Part shown: positions 35,199-43,929 of the stretch, piece after piece
How the letters are laid out: the number at the start of each line of letters is the position of its first letter
How positions within the stretch are numbered: position 1 is the stretch's first letter
Origin: Shewanella sp. GD04112
GTDB lineage: Bacteria > Pseudomonadota > Gammaproteobacteria > Enterobacterales > Shewanellaceae
Reading direction: 5' to 3'
NCBI RefSeq assembly: GCF_029835735.1
Contig: NZ_JAOEAL010000001.1
Coordinates: 2,604,001 to 2,668,000 of the forward strand
Length of the DNA: 64,000 bases
Translations under genes and position numbers: made by a program
The notes under the pieces: generated by a model
Told to the model about the DNA's origin: nothing
What the model saw: only the letters and a program-made list of their open reading frames with translations
Database searches by the model: none

Positions 35199-38033
35199 AT
35201 GCAATCTCGTACCCCGCCATTACAACAAGAGTTACAACAAGGCTCCCAAGCGCCGCGAAAGCAACATGCCATCCCTAAAACCCGATTGGCTGCACGTCTG
35301 TCGGCAATAAGCTTGGCTATGATGGTCGCAGGCTTTAGCACTCACGCCCTTGCCGTAGGCAAGCTTGAAGGGCAAATTCGCGATAATGTCAGTCAACAAC
35401 CCCTTGCTGGCGCGACCGTCACCTTAAAAGAGCTCAACCTGAGTCAACAGGCAGGCCGCGATGGCCGCTTCTTCTTTGTCGGCGTGCAGGATGGCGATTA
35501 CACCTTAGTAGTCAACTACCTCGGTGCTATGCCGCTGGAACATAGCGTTAGCATTCGCGATAAACAAACCACGCTGCAAGATATCAACTTAAGCAGCCAA
35601 GATGTCGAGCATATTCGTGTCGTCGGCCAACAAGGCGCATTAAGTAAATCCATGAACCGCCAACGCGGCGCCGACAATGTGCTGAGTGTGGTCAGCGCCG
35701 ATGTGCTGGGGAATTTCCCCGACAGCAATATCAGTGAATCGCTGCAACGGGTGCCAGGGCTATCTATCGAGCGGGATCAGGGCGAAGGTCGTTTTGTGCG
35801 CGTGCGCGGTATGGCGCCGGACTATAACTCAGTGTCGATGAACGGCACCCGCTTGCCCTCACCCGAAAGCGATCGCCGTGCGGTTGCCCTGGATGTAGTA
35901 CCATCGGATCTATTGCAATCGGTGGAAGTGAGCAAAACCTTAACGCCGGATATGGATGCCGATGCACTGGGCGGCGCGATTGAGGTTAAAAGTCTGTCGG
36001 CCTTCGATCGCGATGATACTTATCTCAACCTCAACGCCGAGGCGAGCCAAGATACCTTAACCGACAATACCAATCCCAAACTCGCCGCCAGCTACAGCGA
36101 TATCTTTGCCGACAAACTAGGGGTAGCCATAGGTGCCAGTTGGTATAACCGCGACTTTGGCTCAGATAACGTCGAAACCGGCGGTAAATGGGAGTTTGCT
36201 GGGGATAACGGCTTTGAGGATGCGGCGCTCGAATCCATCGATGCGCGGGATTATGAAATCAATCGGGAACGTTTAGGCATAGGGGTGAACTTCGATTATC
36301 GTCCGAGCGATGATACCGATCTGTATCTGCGCACCCTTTACAGTGAGTTTGATGATACTGAAACCCGTAACAGCGCTAAAACCAAGTGGAAATCGCCGCA
36401 ACAAGCCAATGCTCTCAGCCAAGGCAAAACCACCCGCTCGCTAAAATCACGCACCGAAAATCAAAACATCACCTCCTTTGTGCTGGGCGGTCAAACCCGC
36501 TTCGAACGCTGGACCTTCGACTATCAGGCGAGCCACAGCACCGCCAGCGCCGAAAAACCGCGGGATATCGCCGGCGCCGACTTTGTCGCCAAGATTGATA
36601 ACACGGGTTTTGGCAATACCAAACAGCCACAGATTATCGCCCCCGAAGATTACTTTCAAAATGCTAACTTTGAGCTAGATGAGATTGAAATCGCCGCTTC
36701 CAAGGCCGAAGACACCATAAACAGTGGTCAACTGGATCTCACCCGCCAGTTAACCCTCGCGGATTACAGTGTCGAGCTAAAAACCGGGGTCAAGCTAAGT
36801 CGCCGCGATAAATCCAATCGCGAAGATATCTGGATCTACAGCGACTTAGGCGATCAAGGCGTGAGCGATGACGATTTGCTATTGAGTCAATATGCGGGCA
36901 ATGAGCTTGACTATGACCTCGGCCGCTTTGGCAGCGGGATCGATGCTACGCCGCTGTGGCAGCTTATCGACAGCCTCAATGCCGAGAGCAATCGCGATGA
37001 TATCGAGTCCACCATTAACGATTTTGATATCAGCGAAGATATCAACGCCGCCTACCTAATGGGTCATATTGATATCGATAAACTGCGTATCTTAACTGGG
37101 CTACGTTTCGAGCAAAATCAATGGGAATCCAGCGGCTACGGTTACGATGGCGCCAAGGGCGAGTTTATCGATATCAACCACTCCCGCGATGAGGATCATT
37201 GGCTGCCCGCACTGCATCTCACTTACCGCTATAGCGACAATACCGTGCTGCGCGCCGCTTGGACCAACACCTTAGTCCGTCCGACCTTTGGCCAATTAGC
37301 GCCGGGATATTTGCTCGAGGAGGATGATGGTGACATCGATTTAACCTTCGGTAATCCACAGCTTAAGTCGCTCGAATCGATGAACTTTGACTTAAGCCTC
37401 GAGCACTATTTTGGCAATATCGGCTTAATTTCGGCGGGGCTGTTTTATAAAGATATCGACAACTTTATCTATCAGGCGGATTTAGCTGGCCGTGGCGACT
37501 ATGTGGATGCCCATAGCGCCGTGACCTTTGTCAATGGCGACAGTGCCGATATCTACGGCCTGGAACTCAGCTATGTGCAAGAGTTTAACTTTTTGCCCGA
37601 GCCCTTTAATGCACTGGTGCTCAACTCTAACCTTACCTACACGGACTCCAGCGCCAAGATCAGTTGGCTGGAGGATGGCCAGTTACTGAGCCGCGATATT
37701 CCCATGCCAAGTCAATCGGATCTCACCGCTAACCTGTCGCTTGGCTATGAAAACAGTTACGCCAGTGTCTGGTTGTCAGCAGCCTATAAATCCGAATATT
37801 TACAGGAAGTCACTGAGCTCAGTGATGAGCGTTACGATCTCTATCAAGACAATCACTTGCAGTGGGATTTTGTCGCCAAGGCCCATTTAACCAGCAATTT
37901 AACCTTGTATTTCAAAGGGGTGAATCTGACCGACGAGCCCTATTACAGCTACACGGGTGAAAGCAGCTACAACGCCCAATACGAAGCCTATGGCCGCACT
38001 TTCCAGTTAGGCGTGCAGTACACCAACTATTAA
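35199..38033 (+). CDS. TonB-dependent outer membrane receptor
   Basis: A 944-residue receptor. The signal peptide is preceded by a long basic n-region (core LSAISLAMMVAGFSTHALA, residues about 36-53). A carboxypeptidase-like domain follows at 55-130 (LEGQIRDNVSQQPLAGATVTLKEL). Then come the plug (NFPDSNISESLQRVPGLSIERDQGEGR, VRGMAPDYNSVSMNGTRL, LGGAIEVKS) and a long beta-barrel that ends in an aromatic residue (GVQYTNY). This is the carboxypeptidase-domain subclass common in Shewanella. The phytase gene follows 25 bases later and a Pho box lies upstream, so the likely cargo is a phosphate-rich compound such as phytate or its breakdown products; that is inference. The start is ATG 35199 with GGAA upstream. 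Confidence 0.9.
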   Translation: MQSRTPPLQQELQQGSQAPRKQHAIPKTRLAARLSAISLAMMVAGFSTHALAVGKLEGQIRDNVSQQPLAGATVTLKELNLSQQAGRDGRFFFVGVQDGDYTLVVNYLGAMPLEHSVSIRDKQTTLQDINLSSQDVEHIRVVGQQGALSKSMNRQRGADNVLSVVSADVLGNFPDSNISESLQRVPGLSIERDQGEGRFVRVRGMAPDYNSVSMNGTRLPSPESDRRAVALDVVPSDLLQSVEVSKTLTPDMDADALGGAIEVKSLSAFDRDDTYLNLNAEASQDTLTDNTNPKLAASYSDIFADKLGVAIGASWYNRDFGSDNVETGGKWEFAGDNGFEDAALESIDARDYEINRERLGIGVNFDYRPSDDTDLYLRTLYSEFDDTETRNSAKTKWKSPQQANALSQGKTTRSLKSRTENQNITSFVLGGQTRFERWTFDYQASHSTASAEKPRDIAGADFVAKIDNTGFGNTKQPQIIAPEDYFQNANFELDEIEIAASKAEDTINSGQLDLTRQLTLADYSVELKTGVKLSRRDKSNREDIWIYSDLGDQGVSDDDLLLSQYAGNELDYDLGRFGSGIDATPLWQLIDSLNAESNRDDIESTINDFDISEDINAAYLMGHIDIDKLRILTGLRFEQNQWESSGYGYDGAKGEFIDINHSRDEDHWLPALHLTYRYSDNTVLRAAWTNTLVRPTFGQLAPGYLLEEDDGDIDLTFGNPQLKSLESMNFDLSLEHYFGNIGLISAGLFYKDIDNFIYQADLAGRGDYVDAHSAVTFVNGDSADIYGLELSYVQEFNFLPEPFNALVLNSNLTYTDSSAKISWLEDGQLLSRDIPMPSQSDLTANLSLGYENSYASVWLSAAYKSEYLQEVTELSDERYDLYQDNHLQWDFVAKAHLTSNLTLYFKGVNLTDEPYYSYTGESSYNAQYEAYGRTFQLGVQYTNY

Positions 38034-38058
38034 TCACCTATTGAATAAGAACAAAGAT

Positions 38059-40020
38059 ATGACAACAACATTTACCAAAATTAGTGCCATAGCCGTTAGC
38101 TTAGCAGGCCTTATCAGTGCGCCCTTGAGCGCATTCGCTCAACCAATCACAGCCCCAGCCCACAAAGGCAGCCAAGCCCAAGCCTTGCTGTTTACCAAGG
38201 ATAACAACGCAATAATCCCTGCCGTTGATTGGCTTTGGGTCAGTGAAAAAAATGGTTTGATGTTACAAAGCATGCCAAGCGCTGATAAAACGTCGCTACC
38301 CGCCGCCAAAACCTTAGTCAAAGGTGAGTTTGAGCTGTTGGCCTTTAGCGATCCCTATGCCTTAACGCTCGATCGCCGTGCCGATCGCATTCGCCCTATC
38401 ATGATTAAACAGATTGAGGACAAAGTTGCGACCAACGTGTTGCCACTGCTGCCGATGGCATCGTTTGAAATCAATTGGATCTGTATTCAGCCAAGGCCGC
38501 AGGATGGCAATATCTACGCTTGGTTTGGCGGCGAAGACGGTTATAGCGAGCAATGGCTATTAGGCGATGCCGGACACTTTATGCCGAAAAAAATGCGTAG
38601 TCAGGCGATTCCCGTCAACAGCACCAGCTGCGCCATCGATGGAGATAAACTGTTAGTGAGTGAGCCCGAAGCCGGTGTCTGGCAATTTGATGCCAGCCCC
38701 TTCGCCGATAATAGCGCTAAGTTGATTCTCGCCGCCCTCAATAATGATATCGCGGGCATGCAAGTCATCGATGGCAAGTTATTGTTAAGCGATAAAAAAG
38801 GCGTCCTGACCTTAGATCAACAACCGATTGCAAACTACCACTTGGGTAAAGTGCAAGGGCTAAGCGGTTATCGCAGCGGCGGTAATATTAGCAACATTAA
38901 AGACAATCACACCACCCTTCAGCTCTCGCTTTATGATGATAAAACCGATCAATATTGGTTTACCGAGGCATCATTATCCGCAGCTAGCATTGAACCTAAC
39001 GCAAAAGAAACTCAAAAGGAGATTGTCGAAATTCCCGCTTGGGTTGAAAGCGCTCCTTCCGATAGACCCGGCGATACCATGGACGATCCGGCGATTTGGG
39101 TCCATCCAACTGAACCGGAAAAAAGCCTAGTGCTTGGCACCAACAAACGTTGGGGGCTATTGAGTTTTAATATGCGTGGCGAGCAGGTTCAAGCCATACC
39201 ATCGGGGCGCATCAATAACGTCGATTTACGCCAGCAAGTGATGCTGGGCGGTAAAAAACGCGATATCGCCGTGGCCACATTAAGGGATAACGACAGTCTC
39301 GCCTTCTATGAAATCGACGCTCAAGGCAAGTTAAGCGAGTATCCCAATCAAGCCACCAATATGGTGGATATTTATGGCATGTGCCTGTACCAAGATGCTA
39401 ACAACTTGTATGTATTCGCCAATGAAAAGTCCGGCCGCATCGCCCAATACCGCGTCGATTGGCAAACAAATGGCCCAAGCATCAAGCTGGTGCGCGATAT
39501 CCATACCCCAAGCCAAGTCGAAGGCTGTGTGGTCGATGAGGCTCAGCACGCGCTGTTTATCGGTGAAGAAGATAAAGGCATTTGGCGCTTTAATGCCAAG
39601 GCCAATGGCGGTACCCAAGGTGAACTCATCATTAAAGCCGAGGGCGACTTAGTCCCCGATGTTGAAGGCATTTCACTCTATCAAGGCGCCAATATTCACG
39701 GTAAAAAGCAGGATCTGCTGGTGGTGTCGAGTCAAGGCGACAACAGTTACTTGCTGTATCAGGCACAGTCGCCTTATGCCCAATTAGGTAAGTTCCGTAT
39801 TGGAGTCAACCTTAACGGCATGGAAAATGGCCGCGAAACCAGTATCGATGGCAGTAGCGAAACCGATGGCTTGGCCGTGACTCACTTAAGCGTTGGAACC
39901 GGAGCTTGGCAACAGGGAATGCTGGTGGTACAGGATGGACACAATCATTTACCCGATAATAATCAATCTTTTAAATGGCTGCCTTGGCGCAATATTATCG
40001 AGGAATTATCGCTTAACTGA
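38059..40020 (+). CDS. Beta-propeller phytase with two propeller domains
   Basis: A 653-residue secreted enzyme. The signal peptide (ISAIAVSLAGLISAPLSAFA) is followed by an N-terminal propeller of about 290 residues that looks degenerate. The catalytic beta-propeller phytase domain begins at about 330: DTMDDPAIWVHP, GRINNVDLRQQV, KKRDIAVATLRDN, DIYGMCLY, VEGCVVDEAQHALFIGEED, VPDVEGISLY and DGLAVTH. These hold the calcium and phosphate-binding acidic residues of the family. The enzyme releases phosphate from phytate in the periplasm or outside. The start is ATG 38059, with an in-frame TTG 18 bases earlier. It is in an operon with the TonB receptor, ends before a terminator, and the pair lies behind a Pho box. 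Confidence 0.88.
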   Translation: MTTTFTKISAIAVSLAGLISAPLSAFAQPITAPAHKGSQAQALLFTKDNNAIIPAVDWLWVSEKNGLMLQSMPSADKTSLPAAKTLVKGEFELLAFSDPYALTLDRRADRIRPIMIKQIEDKVATNVLPLLPMASFEINWICIQPRPQDGNIYAWFGGEDGYSEQWLLGDAGHFMPKKMRSQAIPVNSTSCAIDGDKLLVSEPEAGVWQFDASPFADNSAKLILAALNNDIAGMQVIDGKLLLSDKKGVLTLDQQPIANYHLGKVQGLSGYRSGGNISNIKDNHTTLQLSLYDDKTDQYWFTEASLSAASIEPNAKETQKEIVEIPAWVESAPSDRPGDTMDDPAIWVHPTEPEKSLVLGTNKRWGLLSFNMRGEQVQAIPSGRINNVDLRQQVMLGGKKRDIAVATLRDNDSLAFYEIDAQGKLSEYPNQATNMVDIYGMCLYQDANNLYVFANEKSGRIAQYRVDWQTNGPSIKLVRDIHTPSQVEGCVVDEAQHALFIGEEDKGIWRFNAKANGGTQGELIIKAEGDLVPDVEGISLYQGANIHGKKQDLLVVSSQGDNSYLLYQAQSPYAQLGKFRIGVNLNGMENGRETSIDGSSETDGLAVTHLSVGTGAWQQGMLVVQDGHNHLPDNNQSFKWLPWRNIIEELSLN

Positions 40021-40065
40021 GTATTGAGCCAGTTGAAAGCTGCATGATCTGGCGAGAGGAATGAT

Positions 40066-40095
40066 AACCGAGTCCGAGTGGCTCGGTTTATTTTT
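40066..40095 (+). terminator. Rho-independent terminator after the phytase gene
   Basis: Arms AACCGAG (40066-40072) and CTCGGTT (40082-40088) are followed by TATTTTT. It ends the receptor-phytase transcript. Confidence 0.8.
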
Positions 40096-40252
40096 GCCTT
40101 GAACCTTTTTGCTTGAAACTCGCATCTTGAGTCTGAAATCGCTATACTCCGCGCCCAAATCATTTGGCCAATAACTAGCTCGATATTGCAATACTGTTTG
40201 CGGTTGCCAGCTTTTTAAGCCGTTATTAACGACTTTTTCCTAGGACATACCC

Positions 40253-41845
40253 TTGATCTCTACCGCAAATATCACCATGCAATTCGGCCCAGAGCCATTA
40301 TTTGAAAATATCTCGGCAAAATTTGGCAACGGCAACCGTTATGGTTTGATTGGCGCAAACGGCTGCGGCAAATCGACTTTTATGAAGATCTTAAGTGGCG
40401 CCCTCGCCCCAACCTCGGGCAACGTGTCGATCACGCCGGGCTTAAAGGTCGGCACCCTAAGCCAAGATCAATTCGCCTTCGAGCAATACACGGTTATCGA
40501 TGCGGTGATCATGGGCGATACCCAGCTGTGGAAAATCAAGCAAGAGCGTGACGCGATTTATGCCAAACCCGATATGACCGAAGAAGACGGCATGCGTGTG
40601 GGCGATCTTGAGAGTGAATTTGCCGAGATGGACGGCTACAGCGCCGAGAGCCGCGCGGGCGAAATTCTGATTGAAGCCGGTATCGAAGAATCCTTCCACT
40701 ATGGCCCAATGTCACAGGTCGCCCCCGGTTGGAAACTGCGCGTGCTGTTAGCCCAAGCACTGTTTGCGAACCCCGATATATTGCTGCTCGACGAGCCCAC
40801 CAACAACTTGGATATTCACACCATCAGTTGGCTCGAAACTGAGCTGAATAAGCGCAAATGCACCATGATCATTATTTCCCACGACAGACACTTCTTAAAT
40901 GCTGTCTGTACCCATATGGCGGATATCGATTACGGTGAGCTGCGGATTTACCCTGGCAACTACGAATACTTCCTTGAGCAATCGGCGCTGCAGCGCGAAC
41001 AATTGCTGTCGAGCAACGCCAAAAAGAGCGCTGAAATTGAAGAGCTGCAAGACTTCGTTAACCGATTCGGTGCTAACGCCTCTAAGGCAAAACTCGCCAG
41101 TTCACGCGCCAAGCGCATGGACAAAATTAAGTTGGATGAAGTCAAATCCTCCAGCCGTATCGCGCCGTCAATCCGCTTCGCGCCAGGCAAGAAGATGCAC
41201 CGTCAGGCATTGGTGCTTGAGAACCTCGCCCACGGTTTTGACGGCGAATTGCTATTCGAAGGCGGCGATTTAATCCTCGAAGCCGGCGCAAAGCTTGCGA
41301 TTATCGGTGAGAACGGTGTCGGCAAAACGACCTTATTACGCTGTTTAGTCAATGAGTTAATCCATAATCAAGGCGTGATTAAGTGGTCTGAAAACGCTTC
41401 CATTGGTTACTGCCCACAGGACAGCACCAGCGATTTTGATAATGATTTGACTATTATTGAATGGATGGACCAATGGCGTCAGCCAAAACACAACGATTTG
41501 ATGGTGCGTGCCATGTTAGGTCGTTTGCTGTTTACCGAAGATGATGCCAACAAAAAAGCCAAAAACTGCTCAGGTGGTGAGAAAAACCGTTTAATTTTCG
41601 GCAAGTTAATGATGCAAGATATCAACGTCATCATTATGGACGAACCGACCAACCATATGGATATGGAAGCGATTGAATCCTTAAATAATGCCCTCAAAGA
41701 TTTTGAAGGCACATTGATTTTCGTTAGCCACGACCGCGAATTTGTGTCCTCGTTAGCAACCCGCATTATCGATATTCGCGATAGAAAATTAGTCAACTTC
41801 CAAGGGACCTTTGATGAGTATTTGGCAAACCTTGCCAGTGCCTAA
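40253..41845 (+). CDS. ybiT: ABC-F family ATPase YbiT
   Basis: A 530-residue protein with two ABC ATPase domains and no membrane part. The first domain has GANGCGKST, LLLDEPTNNLD and a signature region reading VAPGWKLRVLLAQAL. The second has GENGVGKTT, CSGGEKNRLIFGKLM and IIMDEPTNHMD. The linker at about 240-310 is the charged helix pair that reaches the ribosome in ABC-F proteins. Sequence and length follow E. coli YbiT very closely. It probably acts on the ribosome at the E site to help stalled translation; resistance is not implied. The start is TTG 40253 with AGGA upstream, aligning with the YbiT N-terminus. Confidence 0.92.
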   Translation: MISTANITMQFGPEPLFENISAKFGNGNRYGLIGANGCGKSTFMKILSGALAPTSGNVSITPGLKVGTLSQDQFAFEQYTVIDAVIMGDTQLWKIKQERDAIYAKPDMTEEDGMRVGDLESEFAEMDGYSAESRAGEILIEAGIEESFHYGPMSQVAPGWKLRVLLAQALFANPDILLLDEPTNNLDIHTISWLETELNKRKCTMIIISHDRHFLNAVCTHMADIDYGELRIYPGNYEYFLEQSALQREQLLSSNAKKSAEIEELQDFVNRFGANASKAKLASSRAKRMDKIKLDEVKSSSRIAPSIRFAPGKKMHRQALVLENLAHGFDGELLFEGGDLILEAGAKLAIIGENGVGKTTLLRCLVNELIHNQGVIKWSENASIGYCPQDSTSDFDNDLTIIEWMDQWRQPKHNDLMVRAMLGRLLFTEDDANKKAKNCSGGEKNRLIFGKLMMQDINVIIMDEPTNHMDMEAIESLNNALKDFEGTLIFVSHDREFVSSLATRIIDIRDRKLVNFQGTFDEYLANLASA

Positions 41846-41915
41846 TCGCCAACGGCTTTTGCAAAAGCGCTTTTGATAAACGCCCTTTTGCTAAAGGACT
41901 TCAAAAGACCCAAAG

Positions 41916-41955
41916 AAAAGACGCTTCACTCTACTCGAGCTTAGCGTCTTTTTTA
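41916..41955. terminator. Rho-independent terminator after ybiT
   Basis: Arms AAGACGCT (41918-41925) and AGCGTCTT (41943-41950) pair around a 17-base loop, followed by a T run, with an A run before the stem. It can also serve the SRPBCC gene arriving on the other strand. Confidence 0.75.
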
Positions 41956-42002
41956 TACTCCCCTTTTGTATCAGCCTTTCATATACGCAGTGACTGACTG
42001 CG

Positions 42003-42452
42003 TTACTCGGTTTTCGCTTCCACCAAAGCCGCTAATTGTTGTAATGACTCCTGCCAGCCTAAATAACACATCTCCTCAGGGATAACGGCTGGAATCCCCT
42101 CCTGAATGATCTGCAAATTGGTACCGCAGGAAACCTCAGTTAATTCGATAGTCACCTGCATCACACCAGGCAGATTCTCATTATCAAACTGGTCAGTATG
42201 TCTAATCAGTTGGTTGGGAATAAGCTCGGTATAGACCACCTTAAAGGAGTGACTGTATCCCGTCGCGAATTGGGTAAAGCTCATGCTATAGCCCGCCCCA
42301 ACGGCCAATTCAAACTCATGAATCGTCCCCACAAAGCCGTAAGGTGGTAACCAACGCTCTAACGCCGCTTTATCGGTAAAGGCTTTGTAGACTAACGCCG
42401 CGGGCGCACGCAGCACTCTATGTAACTTCACTGTACCTGTGTTATCCGACAT
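42003..42452 (-). CDS. SRPBCC/AHSA1-type protein
   Basis: A 149-residue protein with the START-like fold of activators of Hsp90 ATPase homologues (SRPBCC superfamily): VLRAPAALVYKAFTDKAALERWLPPYGFVG at the start, then GYSMSFTQFATGYSHSFKVVYTELIPNQLIRHTD and GWQESLQQLAALVE at the end. Members bind a hydrophobic ligand in the central cavity; the ligand here is unknown. It has no signal peptide. It is a single gene, convergent with ybiT, and the NERD gene lies 98 bases upstream on the same strand. Confidence 0.88.
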   Translation of the reverse strand: MSDNTGTVKLHRVLRAPAALVYKAFTDKAALERWLPPYGFVGTIHEFELAVGAGYSMSFTQFATGYSHSFKVVYTELIPNQLIRHTDQFDNENLPGVMQVTIELTEVSCGTNLQIIQEGIPAVIPEEMCYLGWQESLQQLAALVEAKTE

Positions 42453-42550
42453 ATCCTTATCCTTCCAATTGCTTATGGGCCAATGATGTTCTTAAAGATA
42501 GCGCAAGAATCCCATTCGTTATCACCTGCGCGAGAATATTAAGTATCCCC

Positions 42551-43645
42551 TCAGCTTGAGATGGTTGGCTCGACGCGGCGATGCTTAAACTGCATTAAGT
42601 GCAATGATTTAGCATCAGAGTCTGATTGCTGCTGGGCAATATCCAGCCGTTCTGCGGCGCGAGTAAATGCCAGATTTGTGTTATGCGTGGTTTGACTGAT
42701 TTGCCCTTTATATTGAGCGATTAAGCTCAAAAGTCCTGACTCATTCACCACATTTTTAGGCAACGGCGTTTTAAAGCTCGCCTCATCGCTAAAAACAACA
42801 ACCGAATGGAGTCCCTCCACTAACCCTAAGCAGTGGGCAACGGCTAAGCAATGTTTATAGTTTTGATGGAGAGGATTTTTAAAGCGGGTTTGTTTAGTAA
42901 AAATTTTTTGCGTCCACAGGGCCTGCTTCTCTCCCCCAAATATCCAGCCGGAGTAATTTTTAACTTCAATAACGAACACGCCAAAATGGGTCAATAAAAC
43001 TAAATCCACCTCTGTCAAAGCAGACGTACCTTCAGTTATCTCATCCATAGGTAAAATTAAATTGCGATAAAGTCGGAAGTCCTCATCTTTGAATCCCTGT
43101 TTCAGTAACTTAGCGACCCGCTTTTCACCCTGTTGACCTAACCTTTCTGCTCGGTATTGCCTAAGTGTCGGACGAAATAGCAAGGAGACTATCGCAGACA
43201 CAAGTATAAAAATCAGAATCGACAACGACTCGAGTACTGAAGAGATGGGCGAAATCGTGCTTTGAGCGGGCGTAGGTTTAGCTGTTACCACGGTTAGCTG
43301 ATTGGGGTTCTGCGGCTTGTCTTGGCGAGCCGTAGTTGGCATTGCAGGCTGCTTTACCGTGGATTTAACACCGTTGGCGACGGGTTGCTGGCAACGCGCA
43401 TCGAATCTTGCCTTAAGCTCTTGATAACGCGGCGTGGTTGGATGCCAATCTTGCATCTCACTTTGGATAAGAATACAGATGGCTTCAGAGTCTTGTTTCT
43501 CTAATGCCTTTAGCGAAAAAGGATAAAGGCCTACACCAACGACACTGGCCATTACAGCCAACAACATGCAGAACTTGGCGTTGTGCCTGATATTCTTTAC
43601 GCATCCCTTCACCTTGAAATAACTCCTGTTATTGTTTGCTATCAT
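42551..43645 (-). CDS. Membrane-anchored NERD-domain protein
   Basis: A 364-residue protein with two hydrophobic segments, about 25-48 and 137-160, separated by a polar Pro and Thr-rich stretch that is likely periplasmic. The cytoplasmic part is a NERD domain, about 175-290: GEKRVAKLLKQGF, then ALTEVDLVLLTHFGVFVIEVKNYSG. The Asp and the ExK pair (EVK) are those of a PD-(D/E)xK nuclease fold, so DNA processing is possible. NERD proteins are often transferred and linked to DNA handling or defence, but this one shows no defence neighbours. The C-terminal tail is charged. Confidence 0.85.
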   Translation of the reverse strand: MIANNNRSYFKVKGCVKNIRHNAKFCMLLAVMASVVGVGLYPFSLKALEKQDSEAICILIQSEMQDWHPTTPRYQELKARFDARCQQPVANGVKSTVKQPAMPTTARQDKPQNPNQLTVVTAKPTPAQSTISPISSVLESLSILIFILVSAIVSLLFRPTLRQYRAERLGQQGEKRVAKLLKQGFKDEDFRLYRNLILPMDEITEGTSALTEVDLVLLTHFGVFVIEVKNYSGWIFGGEKQALWTQKIFTKQTRFKNPLHQNYKHCLAVAHCLGLVEGLHSVVVFSDEASFKTPLPKNVVNESGLLSLIAQYKGQISQTTHNTNLAFTRAAERLDIAQQQSDSDAKSLHLMQFKHRRVEPTISS

Positions 43646-43929
43646 TGCAACGGTTATACGTTACTTGATCTGATTTATTATTTTCAACCGCCATAAATTG
43701 CTATAACGAACTCGAGAGATAATTAGTTAACCCATCTGCGAAATAGATTTCTAATCACAATCAACCAAGACTGGTATTTTTGCCCGCATTTTCTCTGCCT
43801 TGGTTTACACTCTTAAAGCACCCACAAAGCACAACTCAATGAATTGGGTGAATTAAACCTTATGGGGTATTGCATACGCGCCAGCTGTGCACCAATTTAT
43901 TCTGTAAATTCTTATCATGGTGATGGTTT
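43646..43929. other. Divergent intergenic region
   Basis: About 280 bases between the NERD gene and the Hpt-REC-REC-GGDEF gene. It must hold both promoters. I see no clear operator, hairpin or small gene. Confidence 0.35.
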
